Assembly (NCBI RefSeq): GCF_900188225.1
Contig: NZ_FZOC01000010.1
Span: 1-64,000 of the forward strand
DNA: 64,000 nucleotides
Direction of reading: 5' to 3'
Origin: Humidesulfovibrio mexicanus
GTDB lineage: Bacteria; Desulfobacterota; Desulfovibrionia; Desulfovibrionales; Desulfovibrionaceae
Position 1 is the stretch's first letter, and each line of letters opens with the position of its first letter. Below are positions 28,971 to 38,237 of the stretch, one piece after another. The notes under the pieces were generated by a model. It saw only the letters and a program-made list of their open reading frames with translations, had not been told where the DNA came from and did no database searches. The position numbers and the translations under genes were made by a program.

Positions 28971-29854
28971 CAGCTCTCCGCTCCCTCCGCCCTTACGACG
29001 TGTGTCCAGAGCAGGCCGCACCATTCGCCTTCGTCGCGCTGCACCGGGTCGGGAAGGCCAAGGCGTTTGTATGCCCGGATGACGTCCTGCGCCTGCTCCA
29101 CCAGGATGCCAGAAAGCGCCAGGCAACCGCCGGGCGCCAAGTGCGACAGGATGTCCTTGGCCATGAAGATGAGGGGCTTGGACAGGATGTTGGCCACGAT
29201 GACCTGAAAGCGCTTGTCTTCCGGCAGGGTGGTGATGCCGCCCACGGCGACGGAAAAGGCTTCCGCGACGGCGTTTATCTCGGCGTTTTCCCGTGCGCAG
29301 GCAATGGCCTGTGGGTCGATGTCGAGCCCCAGGCCGTGCAGGCCGAGCTTTGCCAGGCCGATGCCCAGGATGCCGGAGCCGGTTCCCAGGTCCAGGAATT
29401 CCATACCGGGCGCGATGTGGCCCTCGCGATTGAGATCGGCGATGCAGGTGAGGCAGAGGGCCGTGGTGGGGTGGTGCCCGGTGCCGAAGGCCATCTTGGG
29501 TTCGATGATGATGGGCGTGAATTCGGCGTGCTGCTCGTCCGAAAGCCAGGGCGGCAGGATTTCGAAACGGCCACCGCACTCGATTGGCGTGAAGAATTCG
29601 CGCCAGCTCTGGCCCCAGTCCTGGCTCTGGGCCTCTTCGGTCCTGATGCCGGAGTGCGGCCACCGCGCGCCGATTTGTCGGGCGACCTCCCGCCCTTCCT
29701 CATGGTTTTCCAGATAGGTGCTGAAGTGGGTGGTGCCGTCCACCGCCTGCGACTCTTCCCAGCCGTGCTGGATGGCGGTGGAGAGGAACAGAACGGCCGC
29801 GTCGTAGTCGGCTTCGGGCAGTGAGAACTCGATTTTGAGCAGGTCCTGGGTCAT
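28970..29854 (-). CDS. prmA: Ribosomal protein L11 methyltransferase
   Basis: PrmA trimethylates ribosomal protein L11. The 294-residue product has an N-terminal substrate-recognition domain (about 1-110) and a class I SAM methyltransferase domain, with FGTGHHPTTALCL, the SAM loop LDLGTGSGILGIGLAK and VANILSKPL. The length is normal. It is the first of a chain of overlapping genes (prmA, EndoIII-like, EnvC-like) leading to ctpA. Confidence 0.95.
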   Translation of the reverse strand: MTQDLLKIEFSLPEADYDAAVLFLSTAIQHGWEESQAVDGTTHFSTYLENHEEGREVARQIGARWPHSGIRTEEAQSQDWGQSWREFFTPIECGGRFEILPPWLSDEQHAEFTPIIIEPKMAFGTGHHPTTALCLTCIADLNREGHIAPGMEFLDLGTGSGILGIGLAKLGLHGLGLDIDPQAIACARENAEINAVAEAFSVAVGGITTLPEDKRFQVIVANILSKPLIFMAKDILSHLAPGGCLALSGILVEQAQDVIRAYKRLGLPDPVQRDEGEWCGLLWTHVVRAEGAES

Positions 29855-29899
29855 GAGCGGGCAATCCCATTGGTGTTGGTGGTGTCGGGGGGAGGGCGA

Positions 29900-30148
29900 T
29901 CAGGCTATGGAGTCCACAAGGGAGCCTGTGCCCGTGATTTCGGAACGCATTTGGGCCGTATGCAACCGCTTGGCCTGGTCGTCCACCACGACATGCGGGT
30001 GCTCGTTTGCGGTCACAAGCGGGGTGGGATGGGGCTGTACGCTGGCCAGGCGTTTTCCGTAGGGCAGGCGAGACTCCTCGGGCGGCACGGGGTCGCCGCC
30101 CTGCCGCACGAAAGAGGCTCCTTTGGAAATTGGCGCGATTTCAGACAT
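29900..30148 (-). CDS. Hypothetical 82-residue protein
   Basis: This frame sits between argD and prmA on the same strand. Codon use looks coding, with many G/C third positions, and GGGGCGAT precedes the ATG. The product has a proline-rich N-terminal half (PVPPEESRLPYG, VQPHPTPLV) and a C-terminal half with HPHVVVDDQAKRLHTAQ. No signal peptide, membrane segment or cysteine is present, and I recognise no family. The composition suggests a partly disordered protein. Confidence 0.55.
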   Translation of the reverse strand: MSEIAPISKGASFVRQGGDPVPPEESRLPYGKRLASVQPHPTPLVTANEHPHVVVDDQAKRLHTAQMRSEITGTGSLVDSIA

Positions 30149-30174
30149 ATCGCCCCAGGGGCTCGTCCCCGTTG

Positions 30175-31389
30175 TTAGCTCGTCTTCTTGTCCGAGCCAA
30201 GAATATCATCCAGGGCTTGGGCAAAGGCAAGCAGATCCTCCGCCGCGATGGTGAGGGGCGGCAGCAGCCTGAGCACGGTGCCGTGCGCCAGGTTGCACAC
30301 GAAGCCCCGCTGGCGCAGGTCCGCGTGGATTGTTTCTCCAGGGCCGGAGAGCACGATGCCGATCATGAGGCCCAGGCCCCGCACACCTGCGATCCGATCC
30401 GGGTGCTTGGCCTGAACCGCGCGGAAGGCGTCGAGGGCCAGCTTGCCCAAATCGCGGGCGCGCCCGGCAATGTCGTCGCGCTTCATGATCTCCACAACCT
30501 TTGCCGCCACGGCGGAGACGACTCCTCCGCCGCCGAAGGTGGTGGCGTGGGAACCGGGCACGAAGCCCTTGGCCACATGCTCCTTGGCCAGCATGGCGCC
30601 CATGGGCAGGCCGTTGGCCAGGGCCTTGGACGTGGTGAACACATCTGGCTCGACGCCGTAGTGTTGGTGCGCCCAGAACCTGCCCGTGCGGCACATGCCG
30701 GTCTGCACCTCATCGACCATGAACAGGCAGCCCGCCTCGCGGCAGATGTCCGCAGCTTCGCGTACGTAGGACTCTGGCAGGGGAAGGACGCCGCCTTCAC
30801 CCTGGATCATCTCCATAAGCACGGCCGCGGTCTTTTGCGTCACCGCCGCGCGCAAGGCGTCTATGTCGCCGAAGGGCACACAGGAGAAGCCTGCGGGCAG
30901 GGGCTCGTAGCCTTCCTTGATGCGCCCGGCCTGTCCTGTGGCGGTGAGGGTGGCCAGGGTGCGGCCGTGGAAGGAGCCGGAGAGGGTGATGATCTCGCCA
31001 GCATCCTTGTAGCGCACGGTGCGCATATAGCGCCGCGCCAGTTTGATGGCGGCCTCGTTGGCCTCAGCGCCGGAATTGCAGAAGAACGCCCGGTCGCAGG
31101 CGCAGGTGGAGAGCAGAAGCTCGGCCAGCTCAACCTGCGGGGATTGATAAAAGAGGTTGCTGACGTGCAGCAGCTTCTCGGCCTGACTGGCCATGGCCTC
31201 CAGCAGTTCCGGGTGGCTGTGCCCCAGGTTTGCCACAGCGATTCCGGCCAGAAGGTCCACGTATTGCTTGCCGTCGAGGTCGGTCATGCGTGCGCCCTTG
31301 GCCGCTGCAATGGCCAGGGGATAGCGTCCGTAGGTCTGGAAGAGGACTTTCTTTTCCCGCGCCACCAGCGCGTCGTGCTTGCTTGTCAT
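30175..31389 (-). CDS. argD: Acetylornithine aminotransferase
   Basis: ArgD is a class III PLP aminotransferase of arginine synthesis and often doubles as succinyl-DAP aminotransferase. The 404-residue product has LLAGIAVANLGHSHPEL, CNSGAEANEAAIKLAR, the SGSFHGRT phosphate loop, MVDEVQTGMCRTG and the PLP lysine Lys255 in TTSKALANGLPMGA. The start MTSKHDALV has GGAGC nine bases upstream; the longer frame has no ribosome binding site. dut lies 35 bases upstream on the same strand. Confidence 0.93.
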   Translation of the reverse strand: MTSKHDALVAREKKVLFQTYGRYPLAIAAAKGARMTDLDGKQYVDLLAGIAVANLGHSHPELLEAMASQAEKLLHVSNLFYQSPQVELAELLLSTCACDRAFFCNSGAEANEAAIKLARRYMRTVRYKDAGEIITLSGSFHGRTLATLTATGQAGRIKEGYEPLPAGFSCVPFGDIDALRAAVTQKTAAVLMEMIQGEGGVLPLPESYVREAADICREAGCLFMVDEVQTGMCRTGRFWAHQHYGVEPDVFTTSKALANGLPMGAMLAKEHVAKGFVPGSHATTFGGGGVVSAVAAKVVEIMKRDDIAGRARDLGKLALDAFRAVQAKHPDRIAGVRGLGLMIGIVLSGPGETIHADLRQRGFVCNLAHGTVLRLLPPLTIAAEDLLAFAQALDDILGSDKKTS

Positions 31390-31423
31390 TATATATATGC
31401 TCCTTGCGGAATTGAACGTGAGC

Positions 31424-31909
31424 CTACACCTTTCCCGTATGGCCAAAGCCGCCCGCGCCGCGCGCGGTCTCGCCTAGCGCATCGGCAGCGGTGAGCCGGG
31501 CCGCGAAGACCGGCAGGAACACCAACTGCGCGATGCGCTGTCCTCGCTCTATGGTTTGAGTCTGGCCAGAGGTGTTCAAGAGCCACACGAGGATTTCGCC
31601 GCGGTAGTCCGGATCGATGACCCCCACGCCCTGGGCCACGGTGAGCCCGTCCTTGGCGCCAAGGCCGGAGCGGGAGAACACGAATCCCGCGATGCCCGGC
31701 CGCATGATCTCGATGGCCAGACCGGCCGGAACGGGCGCGCGTTCACCGGCTGGGATCACCAGGGTGGGAGAATCGATGCAGGCGCGCAGGTCGAGCCCGG
31801 CGGAGTGGTCCGTGGCGTAGGCCAGGGTGTTTTCCTGCCAGACCTGGTGCAGGTAGCGCACGCGGACTTCGAGCTGGTCCTGGTCGGCCGCGCCGTGCTG
31901 ATGCGTCAT
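31424..31909 (-). CDS. dut: Deoxyuridine 5'-triphosphate nucleotidohydrolase
   Basis: Dut hydrolyses dUTP to dUMP, keeping uracil out of DNA and feeding thymidylate synthesis. The 161-residue trimer-forming product has the five conserved motifs: SAGLDLRA, SRSGLGAKDGL, GVIDPDYRG, RIAQLVF and the C-terminal RGAGGFGHTG that closes over the active site. The start is the second in-frame ATG, because AAGGAGAGGAAC precedes it. Confidence 0.96.
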   Translation of the reverse strand: MTHQHGAADQDQLEVRVRYLHQVWQENTLAYATDHSAGLDLRACIDSPTLVIPAGERAPVPAGLAIEIMRPGIAGFVFSRSGLGAKDGLTVAQGVGVIDPDYRGEILVWLLNTSGQTQTIERGQRIAQLVFLPVFAARLTAADALGETARGAGGFGHTGKV

Positions 31910-32078
31910 GTTCCTCTCCTTCTTGATCGCCAAGCCGGATTTCTTTCCAACGAATCGCCCGTCCTGTCAATGAAAGTCCCCGTCGCGCAATCGTCACGTT
32001 GCCAGCCTTGCAATTTCTTCGCGCGCTTTATACGCTGTACGCGTCCAAAAATTCCACATCCCCCCTCAAGGAGACTTC

Positions 32079-34646
32079 ATGCAGGCGCTGCGCGTGTTCA
32101 GCGTGGTCCCCAAGCTCCCGCCACGGTTGGAAGCCCTCTGGGATCTCGCGTATAATCTCTGGTTTTCCTGGAACAACGACATTACCAATATTTTCGCAAC
32201 CATTGACCATGATTTGTGGACGGCCTGTGACCAGAACCCAGTGGAGCTCCTGAACCGTCTGTCTCAGCGGCGCATCGAGGAACTCGCCCGGGACGACTTC
32301 TTTCTCCAGCGTCTGGCCGACGCCAAGCGCTCATTGGAGCATTACAAAGACCGTCGGCACTCGCCCTTCAGGTTTCCGGCCCTGCCCGACCGCGATATGG
32401 CCGTGGCCTATTTCAGCCTGGAGTACGGCATCGCCATGTGCCTGCCCATCTATTCCGGCGGGCTGGGCGTTCTTGCGGGCGACCACCTCAAGAGCGCAAG
32501 CGATCTGAACCTGCCCCTTGTCGGCGTGGGGCTGCTGTATCGCGAGGGCTATTTCCGCCAGTACATGACGCCCGATGGCTGGCAGCAGGAACGCTACCCC
32601 GGTCACGACTTCGAGCAGATGCCCCTCAAGCCCGTGCTGGACGACATCGGCAACCAGCTCCGCATCTGCGTGGGTCTGGCCGGGCAGAGCCTCTGCGCCC
32701 GCGTATGGGAGGCGCAGGTGGGCAAGGTGCGTCTGTTTCTGCTCGACACCAATCTGTCCGAGAATAGCCATGAGTTTCGACAGGTCACAGCGCGCCTCTA
32801 TGGCGGCGGCCTGGAGATGCGCCTGTGGCAGGAGATCCTGCTTGGCATCGGCGGCATCAAGGCGCTGACGGCGATGGGCATAGAGCCCATGGTCATCCAC
32901 ATGAACGAGGGACACTCCGCCTTTGCGGGTCTGGAGCGCATTCGCGTCTACATGCAGGAACACGGCCTTTCTTTCGAAGCCGCAACGGAGCTTACGGCCT
33001 CGTCCAGCGTGTTCACCACGCACACTCCTGTACCGGCCGGGAATGACCGCTTCCCACCAGAACTCATGCGCGCCTATTTCGAAGATTACGCCGGGAAGCT
33101 GGGATTGGCCTTCAAGGTCTTCATGGCCCTTGGGCGGGAGGATCCCCGCGACGAGGGCGAGCACTTCTGCATGACTGTGCTGGCCTTGCGCCTGTCGCGG
33201 TTCTCCAACGGCGTGTCGCGGCTGCATGGTGAGGTGTCCCGCCGCATGTGGCGCAAGGTGTGGCCGCAGAATCCTGTGGAGGACGTGCCCATCGGCTCCA
33301 TAACCAACGGGATTCATGCGGCGACCTGGGTGGCCCGTGACATGGCCATCCTCTACGACCGCTACCTGGGCAATTGGCGCGAGGATCCGGACTGCAAACG
33401 GATATGGGAGCAGGCCGACAGCATACCGGATGCGGAGTTGTGGCGCACACACGAACGCCTGCGCGAACGTTTGGTGGACTTCGTCCGCAAGCGGCTGCGC
33501 AAGCAGTTGATGGACAAGGGCGCACGCCAGAAGGAAGTGCTGGTGGCCGATGAGGTGCTGGATCCACAGGCCCTCACCATCGGCTTCGCCCGGCGTTTCG
33601 CCACCTACAAGCGGGCCAACCTGCTGCTGATGGACAAGGAGCGGCTGGTGCGGCTGCTCAACGACTCCGGCCGACGCGTGCAGTTCATTTTTGCGGGCAA
33701 GGCGCACCCCAACGACAACGAGGGCAAGAAGATCATCCAGGAACTCCAGCAGTTGTGCCGCCGCGATGATTGCCGCGCCAGCATGGTCTTTCTGGAAGAC
33801 TATGACGTGAAGATCGCCAGCCGGATGGTCCAAGGCTGCGACGTCTGGCTGAACAACCCCCGGCGGCCGTTGGAGGCCTGCGGCACCAGCGGCATGAAGG
33901 CCATGATCAACGGCGTGCTTCAGGTCTCAACCCTGGACGGCTGGTGGGACGAAGCGTTTCAGCCGGACAACCGCCTCGGCTGGGCCATAGGCAGGGGAGA
34001 GGAGTACGAGGACGCCTCCTACCAGGATTTTGTGGAGAGCCAGACCCTGTTCAATATTCTTGAGAATGACATCCTGCCCGAATTCTATGACCGGGGGCGG
34101 GGCAACCTGCCGCGCAACTGGCTGCTCAAGATGAAGTCGGCCCTGCGGGAGCTGGGGCCAGTCTTCAACGCCCACCGCATGGTGGAAGAGTATGTGGAAC
34201 ATGCCTATCTGCCTTCCTGCCGCAACTATGTGAGCCTGGTGAAGGACGACTTCCGCGCGGCCAAGGAACTGGCCGACTGGCGGATGCGCCTCATGACGCG
34301 CTGGGGGAATCTTGCCATCGACGACATCCGCACGGAAACCCACGCCGACGTCTTTGTCGAGGAGCCCATCCTCATTGAGGCGCGCGTGCATCTTGATGGT
34401 TTGTCGGTGTCCGATGTCCGGGTCGAAGTGTACCATGGTCCTGTGAGCCAGGACAGCGTGTTCACCCGCCGCAGCACCACGCCCATGTCCCCGGAGAAGG
34501 ATCTGGGCGATGGGTGGCACCTGTACCGGGGTGAGGTTCTTCCCCAGGAGTCCGGGAGATTCGGGTTTACGCTTAGGATTTTACCCCACCATCCCTTGCT
34601 GTTGGATGCGCACGCCCTGGGATTAATTCGCTGGGCGAACGTCTAA
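32079..34646 (+). CDS. glgP: Alpha-glucan phosphorylase (GT35)
   Basis: This enzyme releases glucose-1-phosphate from glycogen or maltodextrin. The 855-residue product belongs to the long alpha-glucan phosphorylase group that starts with a DUF3417-type N-terminus (LPPRLEALWDLAYNLWFSWN). Typical stretches are FSLEYGIAMCLPIYSGGLGVLAGDHLKSASD, HMNEGHSAF, FARRFATYKRANLL and the PLP-binding GTSGMKAMING, with Lys607. AGGAGAC precedes the ATG. No other glycogen gene lies nearby. It is divergent from dut and is followed by a clear terminator, so it is monocistronic. Confidence 0.94.
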   Translation: MQALRVFSVVPKLPPRLEALWDLAYNLWFSWNNDITNIFATIDHDLWTACDQNPVELLNRLSQRRIEELARDDFFLQRLADAKRSLEHYKDRRHSPFRFPALPDRDMAVAYFSLEYGIAMCLPIYSGGLGVLAGDHLKSASDLNLPLVGVGLLYREGYFRQYMTPDGWQQERYPGHDFEQMPLKPVLDDIGNQLRICVGLAGQSLCARVWEAQVGKVRLFLLDTNLSENSHEFRQVTARLYGGGLEMRLWQEILLGIGGIKALTAMGIEPMVIHMNEGHSAFAGLERIRVYMQEHGLSFEAATELTASSSVFTTHTPVPAGNDRFPPELMRAYFEDYAGKLGLAFKVFMALGREDPRDEGEHFCMTVLALRLSRFSNGVSRLHGEVSRRMWRKVWPQNPVEDVPIGSITNGIHAATWVARDMAILYDRYLGNWREDPDCKRIWEQADSIPDAELWRTHERLRERLVDFVRKRLRKQLMDKGARQKEVLVADEVLDPQALTIGFARRFATYKRANLLLMDKERLVRLLNDSGRRVQFIFAGKAHPNDNEGKKIIQELQQLCRRDDCRASMVFLEDYDVKIASRMVQGCDVWLNNPRRPLEACGTSGMKAMINGVLQVSTLDGWWDEAFQPDNRLGWAIGRGEEYEDASYQDFVESQTLFNILENDILPEFYDRGRGNLPRNWLLKMKSALRELGPVFNAHRMVEEYVEHAYLPSCRNYVSLVKDDFRAAKELADWRMRLMTRWGNLAIDDIRTETHADVFVEEPILIEARVHLDGLSVSDVRVEVYHGPVSQDSVFTRRSTTPMSPEKDLGDGWHLYRGEVLPQESGRFGFTLRILPHHPLLLDAHALGLIRWANV

Positions 34647-34657
34647 ACTACGCAGAG

Positions 34658-34692
34658 AAAGCCGTCTTTCGTTCGTGAAGGCGGCTTTTTTT
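34658..34692 (+). terminator. Terminator after glgP
   Basis: AAAGCCGTCTTTC (34658-34670) pairs with GTGAAGGCGGCTTT (34675-34688), including one G-T pair, with the loop GTTC and a T run after it. Confidence 0.88.
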
Positions 34693-34917
34693 GCGTCCAC
34701 GATTCGTCATTTCCGTGCATGAGACACTGGGGCTTTGCAGGAACGCTATTACAAAAATGTTAATTTGACTACATTTTCGTATTCCTTTGTTGACAGCTCA
34801 TTACCGTTATGATTTTCTGACGACCCCTGACAGCCGGACCATGCCGGGCGAGTTGCAAGATGGTTTGCTGCTCCACCCGGCGCATTCATCCAAAACACTT
34901 GGAGCGAGGTAACGGTT

Positions 34918-36444
34918 TTGCTTTTTCAGCCAATCAACCGAAACTATCACGACTTCTCCATTGTCCGCGACAAGGACCTTTGCATAAACTGCAAGGTCTG
35001 CGTTCGCCAATGTTCTTATGAGGCGCATTTCTGGGATGAGGCTCGCCAGAAAGTGATGCATGACAACGCAAAATGTGTTGGCTGCCATCGCTGCGAAGCC
35101 ATGTGCCCCACAGGAGCATTGCTTATTCAGAAGAAACGTTCTGATTTCAAGGACAATGCATTGTGGAGGCCTGAGTTTCTCAAGTACATCTACAAGCAGG
35201 CCGACACTGGCGGGGTGTTGCTGACTGGCATGGGAAGCCCGGTCAATATCCCGGTGTACTGGGATAAACTCCTGCTCGATGCCAGCCAGGTCACCAACCC
35301 CTCCATCGACCCCCTTCGCGAGCCCATGGAGCTCAAGACCTTTCTTGGCTCCAAGCCGGACAAGCTGGAGTTCGTCAAGACCAAGGACGGCAGCCCCAAG
35401 CTCAAGACCAAGCTGGCCCCGCAAATAGAGCTGAATTATCCCATCATGTTTTCGGCCATGAGTTTCGGCTCCATCAATTTCAATCTGCATGTGGCCATGG
35501 CCAAGGCCGCGACAGAACTCGGCATTTGCTACAACACCGGAGAGGGCGGCCTGCACAAGAGCCTGTACCCCTACGGCAAGAACACCATTGTCCAGGTGGC
35601 TTCGGGCCGTTTCGGCGTGCATCGCGACTACCTGAACGCGGGCACTGGCATTGAGATCAAGGTGGGCCAGGGCGCCAAGCCTGGCATCGGCGGGCACCTG
35701 CCCGGCGAGAAGATCAACGCCATGGTCTCCGAGACGCGCATGGTGCCCCTGGGGTCCGACGCCATCTCGCCGGCTCCGCACCACGACATCTATTCCATCG
35801 AAGACCTGCATCAGCTGATCTTCGCCTTGAAAGAGGCCAGCGAGTACCGCGTCCCCGTGAGCGTCAAGATCGCCGCCGTGCACAACGTGGCCGCCATAGC
35901 CTCCGGCATCGTGCGCGCCGGAGCGGACATCGTGGCCATCGATGGCATTCGTGGCGGCACGGGCGCCGCTCCGGGCATGATCCGCGACAACGTGGGCATC
36001 CCCATCGAACTGGCGCTGGCCACCGTGGACCAGCGTCTGCGCGACGAGGGCATCCGGAACCGCGCCTCCATCGTGGCCGCTGGCGGCACCCGCTGCAGCG
36101 CCGATGTCATCAAGGCAATCGCCCTTGGCGCGGACGCCTGCTACATCGCCACCTCCGCGCTTATCTCCGTCGGGTGCACGCTGTGCGGCAAGTGCTACAC
36201 CGGCAAGTGTCCCTGGGGCATCGCCACCAACGATGCCCGCTTGGCAAAACGCCAGAACCCTGAGGTCGCCGCCAAAAAGATGGTCAACCTGGTGCGGGCC
36301 TGGGGGCACGAGATCGAAGAAATGCTCGGCGGCATGGGGCTCAATTCCATCGAAAGTCTGCGCGGCAATCGTGACAAACTGCGCGCGGTCGGCCTCTCCG
36401 ACACGGAGATGGACATTCTGGGCGTCAAGCACGCCGGTCGCTAA
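34918..36444 (+). CDS. gltB: Split glutamate synthase, FMN/Fe-S synthase domain subunit
   Basis: This is the central catalytic domain of an archaeal-type split GOGAT, 508 residues. Two N-terminal 4Fe-4S motifs (Cys22/25/28/32 and Cys53/56/59/63) precede the FMN-binding barrel (MSFGSINFNLHVAMAKAA, NTGEGG, KPGIGGHLPGEKI, GIRGGTGAAPG). The domain reduces 2-oxoglutarate with ammonia to glutamate. The Fe-S site near the end reads C420-x2-C423-x2-C426-x4-C431. Usual GOGATs have C-x5-C-x4-C for a 3Fe-4S cluster, so C423 is extra. The start is TTG with GGAGCGAGGT upstream. It is the first of five genes; a TTGACA at 34790 has no properly spaced -10. Confidence 0.93.
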   Translation: MLFQPINRNYHDFSIVRDKDLCINCKVCVRQCSYEAHFWDEARQKVMHDNAKCVGCHRCEAMCPTGALLIQKKRSDFKDNALWRPEFLKYIYKQADTGGVLLTGMGSPVNIPVYWDKLLLDASQVTNPSIDPLREPMELKTFLGSKPDKLEFVKTKDGSPKLKTKLAPQIELNYPIMFSAMSFGSINFNLHVAMAKAATELGICYNTGEGGLHKSLYPYGKNTIVQVASGRFGVHRDYLNAGTGIEIKVGQGAKPGIGGHLPGEKINAMVSETRMVPLGSDAISPAPHHDIYSIEDLHQLIFALKEASEYRVPVSVKIAAVHNVAAIASGIVRAGADIVAIDGIRGGTGAAPGMIRDNVGIPIELALATVDQRLRDEGIRNRASIVAAGGTRCSADVIKAIALGADACYIATSALISVGCTLCGKCYTGKCPWGIATNDARLAKRQNPEVAAKKMVNLVRAWGHEIEEMLGGMGLNSIESLRGNRDKLRAVGLSDTEMDILGVKHAGR

Positions 36445-36462
36445 CATGGGGGCGAGAAGAAC

Positions 36463-36909
36463 ATGAAACGCGTCTACCCTGACAAAGACTACTGCATCGG
36501 GTGCCATATCTGCGAGTTGGCCTGTCTCACCGCGCACTCGCAGAGCAAGGATCTCATCCTGGCCTACACGGTCGAACGCGGCCAGACCGGCCTGAGCCCC
36601 TGCAAGCATGTGCATGAGGGCGGTCCCGTGTGTGTGGCCCTTTCCTGCCGCCACTGCGACGAACCCGCCTGCGTGGCCGCCTGCATCTCCGGTGCGCTCC
36701 AAAAGGATTCGGAAAGCGGCCGCACCATTTATGACCGCGACAAGTGCGTGGGCTGCTGGTCCTGTCTCATGGCGTGCCCGTATGGGGCCATCGCCAGGCA
36801 CCCGCTGGAGGCCAAGATCGTCAAGTGCGACCTGTGTTTCGACCGCCCCGGCGGTCCTGCCTGCGTCGCCGCCTGCCCCAACAAGGCCCTGAAGCAGGAG
36901 GAGCGCTAG
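36463..36909 (+). CDS. 4Fe-4S electron-transfer subunit (DMSO-reductase subunit B type)
   Basis: The 148-residue product carries many cysteines in repeated ferredoxin motifs: CIGCHICELAC near the start, CRHCDEPACVAAC in the middle, CVGCWSCLMAC, and CDLCFDRPGGPACVAACPNKAL at the end. This is the four-cluster arrangement of HycB/DmsB-type ferredoxin subunits. It should pass electrons between the FAD oxidoreductase encoded next and the Fe-S/FMN synthase subunit. It follows gltB by 18 bases and precedes the oxidoreductase gene by one base. Confidence 0.92.
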   Translation: MKRVYPDKDYCIGCHICELACLTAHSQSKDLILAYTVERGQTGLSPCKHVHEGGPVCVALSCRHCDEPACVAACISGALQKDSESGRTIYDRDKCVGCWSCLMACPYGAIARHPLEAKIVKCDLCFDRPGGPACVAACPNKALKQEER

Positions 36910-36910
36910 C

Positions 36911-38200
36911 ATGACCTATGTACTCATCGGCAATGGCGTCTCCTCCATCGGGGCCATAGAGGGCATCCGCCGGTACGACAAGGACGGCCGCATCATCGTC
37001 ATCGGTGCCGAAGACGCCCCCGCCTACGGACGTCCGCTCATCTCCTACCTGCTGGCCGGAAAGATCGGACCGGACAGGCTGGCGCTGCGCGGCGCGGACT
37101 ATTACGAGAAGAACGGAGTAGAGCTCAAGCTCGGCACCACTGTCACCGCCGTGGACACTGCCAAGAAGATCGTGAACACGGATACGGGCGAGACCGTGAA
37201 ATACGACCGCCTGCTCATCGCAACCGGCGGCATTCCCTTTGTGCCGCCTATTCCCGGCGTCAAGGGCGAGGACATCTACTCCTTCACCACCCTTGCCCAC
37301 GCCCAGACGCTCATCGAGCTGTCGGCCAAGATAAAGCGCGCCGTGGTCATCGGCGGCGGGCTCATCGGCCTCAAGGCGGCGGAGAGCCTGCACGACCGGG
37401 GCGTTTCGGTGACGATTCTCGAACTGGCGCCGCGCATCCTCTCCGGCGGATTTGACGAGAAGGCCGGTGCGCTCGCCGCCAATCGGCTCAAAAAGGTCGG
37501 CATCGAGGTCAACTGCGGCGTCACCGCCAAGGAGATCCAGCGCACGGCCGAGGGCCGCGTCAAAGGCGTGCTGCTGACCGATGGCCGCTTCCTGGAGTGT
37601 GACGTCGTGGTCGTGGCCATCGGCGTGGTGCCCCACAGCCAGCTTGCCAAGGACGCTGGGCTCAAGGTCGAGCGTGGCATCATGGTTGACGACAGGCTCA
37701 TGACCAGCGCCAAGGACGTGTACGCCGCGGGGGACGTGGCCCAGGCCAAGGATCAGCTTACCGGCGAGCATCGCGTGGTGCCCATTTGGCCCAATGCCTA
37801 CAACCAGGGCTACGCCTGCGGACGCAACATGGCCGGAGCCAAGCTGCCGTACCAGGGCGGCCTGCCCATGAACTCCATCAGCTTCTATGGCTTGCCCACC
37901 ATCTCGGTGGGCGTGGTCAACCCGCCGGAGGACGACGCCTCCTTCGAGGTTCACGCTCTGTTGGACGAAGCCAAGGAGGCATACCGCAAGCTCGTTTTCC
38001 GCGATGGCAGGCTGGTGGGCTACGTGCTCGTGGGCGATATCGACAAGGGCGGCATGTACACCGCTTTCATCAAATTCGAAATGCCGCTCGACGGAGAGGC
38101 CAAGGATACGATCATCAACGCAGGTCCGGACGTGTTTCTGTGGCCCGCAGAGCTGTTCGACCAGACCTGGAACCCCGAGCCGACACAGGCCGCCCGCTAG
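36911..38200 (+). CDS. FAD/NAD(P)-dependent oxidoreductase of split glutamate synthase
   Basis: The 429-residue product is a pyridine nucleotide-disulfide oxidoreductase-type flavoprotein. The FAD-binding IGNGVSSIGAIEGI is at the N-terminus, the NAD(P)-binding VVIGGGLIGLKAAESL near residues 145-160, and the FAD-closing VYAAGDVAQAKDQ near 274-286. Residues about 320-429 form a C-terminal dimerisation-like domain. It probably takes electrons from NAD(P)H to the ferredoxin subunit. It belongs to the NirB/rubredoxin reductase-like group rather than the GltD group, so the natural donor is not certain. Confidence 0.9.
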   Translation: MTYVLIGNGVSSIGAIEGIRRYDKDGRIIVIGAEDAPAYGRPLISYLLAGKIGPDRLALRGADYYEKNGVELKLGTTVTAVDTAKKIVNTDTGETVKYDRLLIATGGIPFVPPIPGVKGEDIYSFTTLAHAQTLIELSAKIKRAVVIGGGLIGLKAAESLHDRGVSVTILELAPRILSGGFDEKAGALAANRLKKVGIEVNCGVTAKEIQRTAEGRVKGVLLTDGRFLECDVVVVAIGVVPHSQLAKDAGLKVERGIMVDDRLMTSAKDVYAAGDVAQAKDQLTGEHRVVPIWPNAYNQGYACGRNMAGAKLPYQGGLPMNSISFYGLPTISVGVVNPPEDDASFEVHALLDEAKEAYRKLVFRDGRLVGYVLVGDIDKGGMYTAFIKFEMPLDGEAKDTIINAGPDVFLWPAELFDQTWNPEPTQAAR

Positions 38201-38237
38201 ACCGGCGGTCGGACATCCGCCTAGGAGCACTATTTCA

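Noticed and set aside
34790-34813. TTGACA followed by TATGAT upstream of the GOGAT cluster
   Set aside because: The spacer is only 12 bases, too short for a sigma-70 promoter; no better -10 found at 16-18 bases.
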